Of a DNA stretch of 7,239 bases, positions 1 through 6,120 are shown one piece after another; position 1 is the stretch's first letter; every line of letters begins with the position of its first letter. This DNA is from an uncultured Bacteroidales bacterium. Lineage in GTDB: Bacteria > Bacteroidota > Bacteroidia > Bacteroidales > UBA932. A model generated the notes under the pieces. The model was not told where the DNA came from, made no database searches, and saw only the letters and a list, made by a program, of their open reading frames with translations. The translations under genes were made by a program, and so were the position numbers. The stretch lies in assembly GCA_946062035.1 (NCBI GenBank), contig CAMGTS010000062.1, forward strand, positions 1-7,239. The letters run 5' to 3'.

Positions 1-1
1 C

Positions 2-418
2 AATGTGAGGTTCAGGGTTTTAGGCAACCTTGAACGGCTCTCCGATGCTCTTCAAAAGGAGATTGCTGATTGCATGGCTTTAACATCTTCTAACACAGGA
101 ACCAATCTTGTGGTTATGATTAACTACAGCGGAAAGTGGGATATTGTCAATGCCTACAATAAGTTCTCAAAGGAACATCCCGGAGAAGAGTTGACCGAGC
201 GGAAGATGCCCGAATACCTCAGTACAGCCGGTATTCCCGATCCTGACTTGTTGATCAGGACGAGCGGAGAAGAGAGGATAAGCAACTATATGCTTTGGCA
301 GACCGCCTATACTGAATTCTATTTTACGGATGTCTTTTGGCCTGATTTTCGCACAAATGAGTTCCGCCAAGCCTTGGATGCCTATGCCAAGAGAAACAGG
401 CGCTACGGTAAACTTTAA
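2..418 (+). CDS. uppS: Undecaprenyl diphosphate synthase (isoprenyl transferase), C-terminal part; 5' end outside the window
   Basis: This is the C-terminal ~138 residues of a cis-prenyltransferase that condenses isopentenyl diphosphate onto farnesyl diphosphate to make C55 undecaprenyl diphosphate, the lipid carrier precursor for peptidoglycan and surface polysaccharides. It acts in the cytoplasm at the inner-membrane face. Visible family motifs are VRFRVLGNLERL at the start of the window, NTG followed by INYSGKWDIV (bases ~92-150), the substrate-binding signature RTSGEERISN (257-286), then LWQTAYTEFYFTDVFWPDF and the terminal NRRYG. The family is usually about 245-255 residues, so roughly 105-115 N-terminal residues, including the catalytic Asp region, lie upstream. 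The GTG at base 5 is an internal Val codon and not a start. The reading frame is intact to the TAA stop. bamA begins 25 bases later, so the two are probably cotranscribed, a common Bacteroidota arrangement. Identification is very secure. Confidence 0.96.
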   Translation, partial: NVRFRVLGNLERLSDALQKEIADCMALTSSNTGTNLVVMINYSGKWDIVNAYNKFSKEHPGEELTERKMPEYLSTAGIPDPDLLIRTSGEERISNYMLWQTAYTEFYFTDVFWPDFRTNEFRQALDAYAKRNRRYGKL

Positions 419-443
419 TTAATCAAGTACTTACGCATTATTA

Positions 444-2939
444 ATGAGAATACTTAAGTCAATTTTTATTCTTGCTTTGGTTGTCTTGCCTATGTCTTTG
501 TTGGGACAGGATGTGGACTATAACAACCCAAAAAGTTATGTTATCGGCGGCATCAAGGTGGATGGCGTTAAATATTTGAGCCAGGAACAGATTCTCTCAG
601 TGACGGGTCTTTCTGTCGGAGAGTCAATTGTCATACCAAGTGAAGACTTGACGAATGTTCTCAAAAGGATATGGGCGCAGAGGTATTTTTCCGATGTAGG
701 CTTTTATATTGATTCCCTTTCTGCGGCTAAGGATACGGCTTTTCTGACTTTCAAGCTTGTGGAGAGGCCGAGAGTCAGCCGTTGGATCTTTAAAGGGGTG
801 CGCAGCGGACAGAAGCAGGATTTGCAGGACAGGTTGAAACTGAAGAGGGGGACAGAATTGTCCGATTATGTCATAAAATCCTCTACTGACATTATCAAGA
901 AGTATTACAAGGAGAAAGGTTTCCTTAAGTGTGAAGTCGAGGTTTCACAGGAGAACGATACTGTCGTCAACAATGCGGTGAGGGTGACTTTCAACATAGA
1001 CAAGGGACCTAAGGTCAAGATCAAGACAATAACTTTCAACGGAAACGAAAACATTTCGGACTGGAAGTTGATGAAGTCCATGAAGAAGACGAGGGATAAG
1101 AGATTCGCGAACTTCTTCAGAACAAAGAAATACAACGAAAAAGAGTATAAGAACGATAAGGCCAACCTCGTATCCGCATTCAATGAGAGGGGCTTCCGTG
1201 ACGCGAAAATCCTCAAGGATACGATGTACTATATCGAACCGGACAGACTCAGAATAGACTTTACGGTCGAAGAGGGTAACAAATATCATTTCCGTGACAT
1301 CAACTGGACAGGTAACAGCATCTATACCGCTGAGCAGCTGAACAATGTCCTGAGAATCAAGAAGGGAGATATCTATGATGTCGTTACGATGGACAAACGA
1401 CTCAACGGAGACCCTAAGCAGCAGGAACCTGACGTTAAGAAGCTGTACACCGATCACGGCTACCTGTTCTTTAATGTGCAGCCTGTCGAGAAGAGAATCG
1501 AGAATGATTCCGTCGACGTTGAAATGAGAATGTATGAGGGTAAGCCGGCGACTTTCAATAAGATTATAATCAACGGAAACAACGTGACTTCCGAGAAGAT
1601 CGCAAGGCGTGCGGTCTTTACAAAGCCGGGCTATCTTTTCAGCCAGTCGGATTTCGAGAGGTCCGTGCGTGAACTTTCGTCAATCGGTCACTTCGATCCT
1701 GAGGCTTTCCAAAGCGATAAAGGTTATAACGTAATACCTAATCAGAACAACAATACGGTAGATATAGCATATAACCTGCAGGAGAAGCCGAACTCACAGT
1801 TGGAGCTGTCCGGCGGTTGGGGCGGCGATACTTTCGTCGGAACTCTCGGTGTAAGTTTCAACAACTTCGCTATTAAGAGAATATTCAAGAAACACGCCTG
1901 GAGACCTGTACCTCTTGGCGACGGACAAAGCCTTTCGATCCGTTTCCAGACAAGCGGCACGTACTACACCCAGTTGAGCGCAAGCTTCGTAGAGCCGTGG
2001 CTGTTCGGTACAAAGCCTACCTCATTGCAGGTCTCAACCTATTTCTCAAGACAGACGAACTCTACCTACTATTTCAGGAACGCGGACCAATACATGGAGG
2101 TGTTCGGAGCGGCAGTAGGTCTGGGTACAAGACTGAAATGGCCTGACAACTACTTCGTCCTCTATCATGAGCTCAGTTGGCAGACATACCATTTGAAAGA
2201 TTGGAATTACAACTTCCTCTTCAATACAGGTAACTCTCACAACCTGAGCTATAAGATAACCCTTAACCGAAACTCTACGGATCAGCCTATATATCCGAGA
2301 ACCGGCTCTGATTTCTCTCTGGCATTGCAGCTTACCCCTCCTTATTCTCTGTTCAGAGGAGAGAAGGACTACGAAAACATGGATGCAAAAGAGAGATACA
2401 AGTGGATAGAGTTCCATAAGTGGACATTCAAAGGCGATGTCTACATGAAGCTTGCAGGGGATTTCGTTCTGAGAACGCACGCAAGGTGGGGTTACTTGGG
2501 TTACTACAAGAAATCACTCTACTCACCGTTTGAAGGGTTCCAGCTCGGAGGAGACGGTATGAGCGGTTACGACACATACGGAGCCGATATTATCGGTTTG
2601 AGAGGTTACGAAAACTATTCGCTTACCCCATACCAGGGCAACGCCTATGTGGGCCGTGTATTCGATAAGTTTACGGTTGAGTTGAGATACCCTGTGATCC
2701 TGCAGCCTGCATCCACTATCTATGCGCTTATTTTCTTGGAGGGCGGTAACTGCTGGAAAGATATCAGTGAATTCAATCCTTTCGAGATCAAGAGATCCGC
2801 AGGTGCCGGCGTAAGGGTAATGCTCCCGATTGTGGGTATGCTTGGAATAGACTGGGGATATGGTTTCGATCCGATGCCGCTTGAGGGCAAGAGAAGAGGC
2901 GGAAGCCAGTTCCACTTCATGATCGGCCAACAGTTCTGA
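444..2939 (+). CDS. bamA: Outer-membrane protein assembly factor BamA (Omp85 family)
   Basis: This is the central insertase of the BAM complex, which folds and inserts beta-barrel proteins into the outer membrane. The 831-residue product begins with a signal peptide (hydrophobic core ~6-20, probable cleavage near SLLG|Q at 21/22; no lipobox Cys). Five POTRA-like repeats follow, by my reading at about 32-108, 109-188, 189-278, 279-366 and 367-447; each later boundary falls near a KGP/EGN/EGKP-type turn and several contain the typical FNGN, WTGN or INGN strand. The barrel runs from ~450 to the end. It contains the conserved loop-6 LRGY motif (Arg720-Gly721-Tyr722) and ends in aromatic Phe, as expected of a BAM substrate. 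The stretch with FNNFA followed by WRPVPLGDGQ is typical of Bacteroidota BamA. No Shine-Dalgarno precedes the ATG; the start is chosen because it gives a complete signal peptide. The gene ends in two in-frame stops (TGA TAA). It lies 25 bases after uppS and 20 before the first skp gene. Confidence 0.97.
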   Translation: MRILKSIFILALVVLPMSLLGQDVDYNNPKSYVIGGIKVDGVKYLSQEQILSVTGLSVGESIVIPSEDLTNVLKRIWAQRYFSDVGFYIDSLSAAKDTAFLTFKLVERPRVSRWIFKGVRSGQKQDLQDRLKLKRGTELSDYVIKSSTDIIKKYYKEKGFLKCEVEVSQENDTVVNNAVRVTFNIDKGPKVKIKTITFNGNENISDWKLMKSMKKTRDKRFANFFRTKKYNEKEYKNDKANLVSAFNERGFRDAKILKDTMYYIEPDRLRIDFTVEEGNKYHFRDINWTGNSIYTAEQLNNVLRIKKGDIYDVVTMDKRLNGDPKQQEPDVKKLYTDHGYLFFNVQPVEKRIENDSVDVEMRMYEGKPATFNKIIINGNNVTSEKIARRAVFTKPGYLFSQSDFERSVRELSSIGHFDPEAFQSDKGYNVIPNQNNNTVDIAYNLQEKPNSQLELSGGWGGDTFVGTLGVSFNNFAIKRIFKKHAWRPVPLGDGQSLSIRFQTSGTYYTQLSASFVEPWLFGTKPTSLQVSTYFSRQTNSTYYFRNADQYMEVFGAAVGLGTRLKWPDNYFVLYHELSWQTYHLKDWNYNFLFNTGNSHNLSYKITLNRNSTDQPIYPRTGSDFSLALQLTPPYSLFRGEKDYENMDAKERYKWIEFHKWTFKGDVYMKLAGDFVLRTHARWGYLGYYKKSLYSPFEGFQLGGDGMSGYDTYGADIIGLRGYENYSLTPYQGNAYVGRVFDKFTVELRYPVILQPASTIYALIFLEGGNCWKDISEFNPFEIKRSAGAGVRVMLPIVGMLGIDWGYGFDPMPLEGKRRGGSQFHFMIGQQF

Positions 2940-2959
2940 TAACGTTTAAAACGAGATAT

Positions 2960-3475
2960 ATGAAAAAGATTATAATGATTGCTCTTGCGGCGTTGGTTTT
3001 CGCGCTGCCGGCAAATGCCCAGACAAAAAGCAGGACAGGATATGTCAATACTGAGACCATTCTTGCATCTGTCCCTGAGTATAAAGTCGCTACCGAGAAA
3101 TTGGAGGCGTTGAGCAAAAAATACAATGACGAGGTTTCCGCAGAGCTTAAAAAGGCGGAGACCTTGTACAATAACTATCAAAAACAAAAAAATTCCCTTT
3201 CGGCCCAGCAGCGCCAGGCTCGTGAGAATGAGATAATCACTAAGGAGCAGACGGTAAAGAAACTTCGTCAGAGTTACTTCGGTGAAGAGGGCGTTATGGA
3301 GAAAAAACGCGCCGGACTTTTATGCCCGATAAGAGACAGGGTCCAAAAAGCGATCGATAAAGTTGCGGCGGATGTGAATTATATGATTATCTTTGACATC
3401 TCCGCTTTGCAGGGCGTTGTCTACGCAGACTCCGCTTCTGACCTTAGTAATTTGGTAATCAAAGCGTTGAGATAA
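2960..3475 (+). CDS. Periplasmic chaperone, Skp/OmpH family, first copy
   Basis: The 171-residue product is a Skp-like holdase expected to bind unfolded outer-membrane proteins in the periplasm and deliver them to BamA. Residues 1-20 form a clear signal peptide (MKK, hydrophobic core, ANA|Q cleavage). The mature protein starts with the family strand TGYVNTETIL, followed by a long charged, Lys/Glu/Gln-rich helical region (~40-115) that should form the coiled-coil tentacles. It then returns to the body with PIRDRVQKAIDKVAAD, MIIFDIS and VVYAD. Length is close to that of Escherichia coli Skp (161 residues). An unpaired Cys122 sits where the second copy has an aromatic residue (LLCPI versus YFAPI), unusual for a periplasmic chaperone. 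The start has no Shine-Dalgarno, only an A-rich upstream stretch. It is spaced 20 bases from bamA and almost certainly cotranscribed with it. The family is secure; the exact client range is inferred. Confidence 0.93.
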   Translation: MKKIIMIALAALVFALPANAQTKSRTGYVNTETILASVPEYKVATEKLEALSKKYNDEVSAELKKAETLYNNYQKQKNSLSAQQRQARENEIITKEQTVKKLRQSYFGEEGVMEKKRAGLLCPIRDRVQKAIDKVAADVNYMIIFDISALQGVVYADSASDLSNLVIKALR

Positions 3476-3514
3476 GCATAACTCAGAATATAAACTTTAA
3501 TATTTTATAACGAT

Positions 3515-4075
3515 ATGAAAAAGACCATGAAGCTACTTGCTGTAGCGTTTATTTTTGGCGCAATTTCTTTCACAAACGCATCCGCTCAGCAGAAGTTCGG
3601 ACATATTAACTCTCAGGAGGTTATAGCACTTATGTCGGAGAGTGATTCAGCTCTTGTAAAACTCCAGGCATACGGTAAGGAACTTACTGAGACACAGCAG
3701 GCTATGGAAGAAGACTTTAACAATAAACTTAAAGCCTATGAGGAGAAGAAGGCTACATGGAGTCAGGCGATAATCGAGGCGAAAGAGAAAGAGCTTACAG
3801 ATCTTCAGCAGCGTATCCGTCAGTTCCAGCAGACTGCCCAGAACGATTTCAGCCAGCGTCAGCAGAAATACTTCGCTCCTATAAAGGAAAAAGCTCAGGG
3901 CGCAATCGACAAGGTGGCCAAGTCAAAAGGGCTTATCTATGTATTCGATCTTTCTGCAGGCCCTGTGGTTTATTTTGACGACATACAGAGTCTCAATCTT
4001 CTCCCTTTGGTGAAGAGCGAGCTTGGGATACCTGCAAGCAAGACCCAGCCTACTCAGTTCGCTGAGCAGCAGTAA
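3515..4075 (+). CDS. Periplasmic chaperone, Skp/OmpH family, second copy
   Basis: This 186-residue protein is a second Skp-like chaperone next to the first. A signal peptide covers residues 1-24 (hydrophobic core, ASA|Q cleavage). It is followed by the strand FGHINSQEVIALM, a long Gln/Glu/Lys-rich coiled-coil segment (~50-125), and the body elements YFAPIKEKAQGAIDKVAKSKG, IYVFDLS and VVYFDD. The order of elements matches the upstream copy, but the sequences differ at most positions, so this is an old duplication and not a recent one. It differs by a C-terminal tail after LGI (about residues 173-186) rich in Gln, Thr and Pro that the first copy lacks. Two consecutive ompH genes behind bamA are common in Bacteroidota, where the copies may form mixed trimers or specialise by client (inference). 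No Shine-Dalgarno is visible. It appears to be the last gene of the operon, since a strong terminator follows 48 bases after the stop. Confidence 0.93.
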   Translation: MKKTMKLLAVAFIFGAISFTNASAQQKFGHINSQEVIALMSESDSALVKLQAYGKELTETQQAMEEDFNNKLKAYEEKKATWSQAIIEAKEKELTDLQQRIRQFQQTAQNDFSQRQQKYFAPIKEKAQGAIDKVAKSKGLIYVFDLSAGPVVYFDDIQSLNLLPLVKSELGIPASKTQPTQFAEQQ

Positions 4076-4095
4076 AACGGCTTTACAGTATAGTC

Positions 4096-4113
4096 CCGAT
4101 GGGTTTTCATCGG
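4096..4113 (+). other. Small hairpin in the 3' untranslated region of the second skp gene
   Basis: CCGATG (4096-4101) and CATCGG (4108-4113) are perfect 6-bp complements around the loop GGTTTT. No T run follows, so it is not a terminator by itself. It lies just before the main terminator stem and could add to mRNA 3'-end stability, but a 6-bp stem can arise by chance. Confidence 0.3.
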
Positions 4114-4123
4114 AGATGTGGAT

Positions 4124-4167
4124 AAATGGGAAACAACTTTGTAACATTATAGTTGTTTCTCATTTTT
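4124..4167 (+). terminator. Rho-independent terminator ending the uppS-bamA-skp operon
   Basis: The arm AAATGGGAAACAACT (4124-4138) pairs with AGTTGTTTCTCATTT (4151-4165) along 15 consecutive positions, with only one G·U wobble (4129/4160) and a 12-base loop. Five T close the element (4163-4167). Because the outer pairs are A-T, the reverse strand also ends in a T run, so the hairpin could work in both directions. It sits 48 bases after the second skp stop codon and separates the envelope operon from korAB. Confidence 0.85.
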
Positions 4168-4183
4168 ATATTGTGTATATTTG
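4153..4183 (+). promoter_or_regulatory. Candidate Bacteroidota-type promoter for korAB
   Basis: TATATTTG at 4176-4183 matches the Bacteroidota -7 consensus TAnnTTTG exactly. A TTG at 4153-4155 lies 20 bases upstream, within the usual spacing for the -33 element. Transcription would start near 4190, giving a korA leader of roughly 85 bases. The -33 element falls within the 3' arm of the preceding terminator, so the two signals overlap. The start site is inferred from consensus only. Confidence 0.6.
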
Positions 4184-4218
4184 CTATGGCTTGTTTGGGG
4201 TGTTGATATAGATGCTTG

Positions 4219-4250
4219 AAAATCAGCAACTTAGCAAACTGATATTTTTT
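4219..4250 (+). promoter_or_regulatory. Hairpin plus T6 in the korA leader, possible attenuator
   Basis: AAAATCAG (4219-4226) can pair with CTGAT (4239-4243) and then TTT (4245-4247) if A4244 is bulged, around a 12-base loop. Six T run from 4245 to 4250. The element lies about 25 bases before the korA ATG and downstream of the predicted promoter, so it would be transcribed as part of the leader. The stem is short and AT-rich; it may be a weak attenuator or merely a fortuitous fold. Confidence 0.25.
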
Positions 4251-4275
4251 GAAATTATCATATCTATAACTAAAT

Positions 4276-6105
4276 ATGGAACGTAAAGTAATTGACGCTC
4301 AAGATGTGGTTATCCGTTTTACCGGTGATTCCGGAGACGGCATGCAGCTTACTGGAACATTGTTCGCTGATGCTTCCGCTCTGTTCGGAAACGAGATTTC
4401 CACATTTCCTGACTATCCTGCTGAGATTAGAGCTCCGCAGGGAACTGTTTCAGGCGTTTCTGGATTTCAGGTACACATAGGTAATAAGGATGTCAGGACT
4501 CCTGGCGACCTCGCTGATGTGCTTGTATCCATGAACCCTGCGGCTCTTATGGCTAATGCGAAATTCGCGAAACCTGGAGCAAGCATTATTCTCGATCAAG
4601 ACGCTTTTGACGAGCAGGGTCTCGAAAAAGCCGGTTTCAAGACTATGGATCCTATCAAGGAACTTAAGTTGGAAGATTACAATGTCATTTGGGCTCCTAT
4701 TACAACCATGACAAAGGAAAGCCTGAAAGACAGCGGAATGGATCTTAAGTCGATTGTAAGGTGCAAGAATATCTTCACTCTCGGAATGTGCTACTTCATG
4801 TTCAACCGTCCATTGCACTTTACAGAGGATTATCTGAGAAAGAAATTCGCTAAGAAGCCTAACCTCATCGAGCCTAATATCAAAGTTTTGAATGACGGTT
4901 ACAACTATGCGCATAACGTACACGCCATAGGTAATACATATACCATCGCACCTGCCAAGCTCGAACCGGGTGAATACAGGAGTATCAGCGGAAATCAGGC
5001 TACCGCATGGGGCTTGATCGCCGCTTCTGAGAAATCAGGCAGACCTCTGTTCGTAGGTTCTTATCCTATCACTCCCGCAACCGCTATCCTTGAGGAGCTT
5101 GCGATTCATAAAGAGTTGGGTGTGAAGACAATGCAGTGCGAGGATGAAATCGCCGGCATCTGTACTTCAATCGGTGCGGCATACGCCGGAAATATGGCTG
5201 TGACTACAACCTCAGGTCCGGGACTTTCATTGAAGTCAGAGGCTCTTGGTCTTGCATGTATGACCGAGCTTCCTCTTGTAGTCGTAGACGTTCAGAGAGG
5301 CGGTCCTTCAACAGGTATTCCTACAAAGACCGAGCAGACTGACCTTGCACAGGCTCTTTATGGCAGAAACGGTGAGTGCCCTGTAATGGTTATGGCCGCA
5401 AGGACTCCAAGTGATTGCTTCAGGGCTGCTTTCTACGCCGGCAAGTTCGCTATGGAGCACATGATGCCTGTAATTTTCCTTTCTGAGGGTTTCCTCGGCA
5501 ACGGTAACGAGCCTTGGAAGATTCCTTCAATGAAGGATTACCCTGCCATCAATCCTCCGATTATCAAAGAGTGCGAGGGCGCTTTCAAGCCATTTGAAAG
5601 AGATCCTAAGACATTCGTGAGAAACTGGGCGCTTCCAGGGACACCTGGTTTGGAGCACAGAGTAGGCGGTTTGGAGAAGATGCCGGGCGGAGCGCTTTCG
5701 GCTGATCCTGAGAACCACGCTTATATGGTTGCCCAGCGTGCAGCGAAGGTTGCCGCATTGGCGGACTTTATCCCTGAACTTGAAGTAATGGGCGAGCAGG
5801 AGGGAGATATTCTCCTTGTAGGTTGGGGCGGTACATATGGCCACCTCTACACCGCTACGACCAAACTTCTTGCGGAGGGAAAGAAAATCGGTTTCGCACA
5901 CTTCGATTATATCAACCCGCTTCCTAAGAATACGGCGGAGGTATTGGCCAAGTTCAAGAAGATTCTCGTATGCGAGCTCAATAGCGGACAGTTTGCCGAC
6001 TATCTCAGGGCAAAACATCCTGAATTCAAGTATGAGCAGCTGAACAAGGTTCAGGGTCAGCCGTTTATGGTACACGAAATTGTGGATGCGGTTAATGCAC
6101 TTTAA
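4276..6105 (+). CDS. korA: 2-oxoacid:ferredoxin oxidoreductase, fused gamma/alpha subunit (probably 2-oxoglutarate-specific KorA)
   Basis: With KorB this forms an oxygen-sensitive cytoplasmic enzyme that interconverts 2-oxoglutarate plus CoA and succinyl-CoA plus CO2 using ferredoxin. The 609 residues contain two fused modules. The gamma-type domain occupies ~10-195, with the Gly-rich TGDSGDG at 16-22 and the FPDYPAEIRAPQG stretch. The alpha-type domain runs from ~240 to the end, with YPITP at 263-267, SGPGLSLKSE at 313-322 and QRGGPSTGIPTKTEQTDL from 340, features of the thiamine-diphosphate pyrimidine-binding alpha half. The gamma-then-alpha order and the size are usual for KorA of two-subunit enzymes. 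No ferredoxin-like Cys clusters are present, so electrons leave through the cluster in KorB. The start has no Shine-Dalgarno. Two in-frame stops (TAA TAA) end the gene, and the second overlaps the korB ribosome binding site. Family membership is firm; 2-oxoglutarate specificity is likely but is not proven by sequence, since related enzymes use other 2-oxoacids. Confidence 0.93.
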   Translation: MERKVIDAQDVVIRFTGDSGDGMQLTGTLFADASALFGNEISTFPDYPAEIRAPQGTVSGVSGFQVHIGNKDVRTPGDLADVLVSMNPAALMANAKFAKPGASIILDQDAFDEQGLEKAGFKTMDPIKELKLEDYNVIWAPITTMTKESLKDSGMDLKSIVRCKNIFTLGMCYFMFNRPLHFTEDYLRKKFAKKPNLIEPNIKVLNDGYNYAHNVHAIGNTYTIAPAKLEPGEYRSISGNQATAWGLIAASEKSGRPLFVGSYPITPATAILEELAIHKELGVKTMQCEDEIAGICTSIGAAYAGNMAVTTTSGPGLSLKSEALGLACMTELPLVVVDVQRGGPSTGIPTKTEQTDLAQALYGRNGECPVMVMAARTPSDCFRAAFYAGKFAMEHMMPVIFLSEGFLGNGNEPWKIPSMKDYPAINPPIIKECEGAFKPFERDPKTFVRNWALPGTPGLEHRVGGLEKMPGGALSADPENHAYMVAQRAAKVAALADFIPELEVMGEQEGDILLVGWGGTYGHLYTATTKLLAEGKKIGFAHFDYINPLPKNTAEVLAKFKKILVCELNSGQFADYLRAKHPEFKYEQLNKVQGQPFMVHEIVDAVNAL

Positions 6106-6106
6106 T

Positions 6107-6113
6107 AAGGAGG
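6107..6113 (+). promoter_or_regulatory. Strong Shine-Dalgarno sequence for korB
   Basis: AAGGAGG lies 7 bases before the korB ATG, within the 15-base korA-korB gap and overlapping the second korA stop codon. It is a near-ideal complement to the 16S rRNA 3' tail. The other complete genes here (bamA, both skp genes, korA) have no such site, as is usual for Bacteroidota. It fixes the korB start at 6121 and may allow efficient re-initiation by ribosomes finishing korA. Confidence 0.85.
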
Positions 6114-6120
6114 AACAGTT

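Noticed and set aside
5..7. GTG as the start of the first gene
   Set aside because: Homology to UppS continues upstream of it (NVRFRVLG), so it is an internal Val codon of a gene cut by the window edge.
425..432. AAGTACTT palindrome between uppS and bamA
   Set aside because: Eight bases is too short to be meaningful in AT-rich DNA, and no promoter element accompanies it.
945..1457. 170-residue minus-strand open frame within bamA
   Set aside because: It lies fully antisense to the BamA POTRA region and its translation shows no coherent protein features.
2720..3187. 155-residue minus-strand open frame spanning the end of bamA and the first skp gene
   Set aside because: It runs antisense across two clear genes and their junction, with no family motif.
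4023..4211. 62-residue + frame starting inside the second skp gene and running through the gap
   Set aside because: It reads straight through the strong terminator hairpin and promoter; the sequence is explained better by those signals, and there is no supporting start site.
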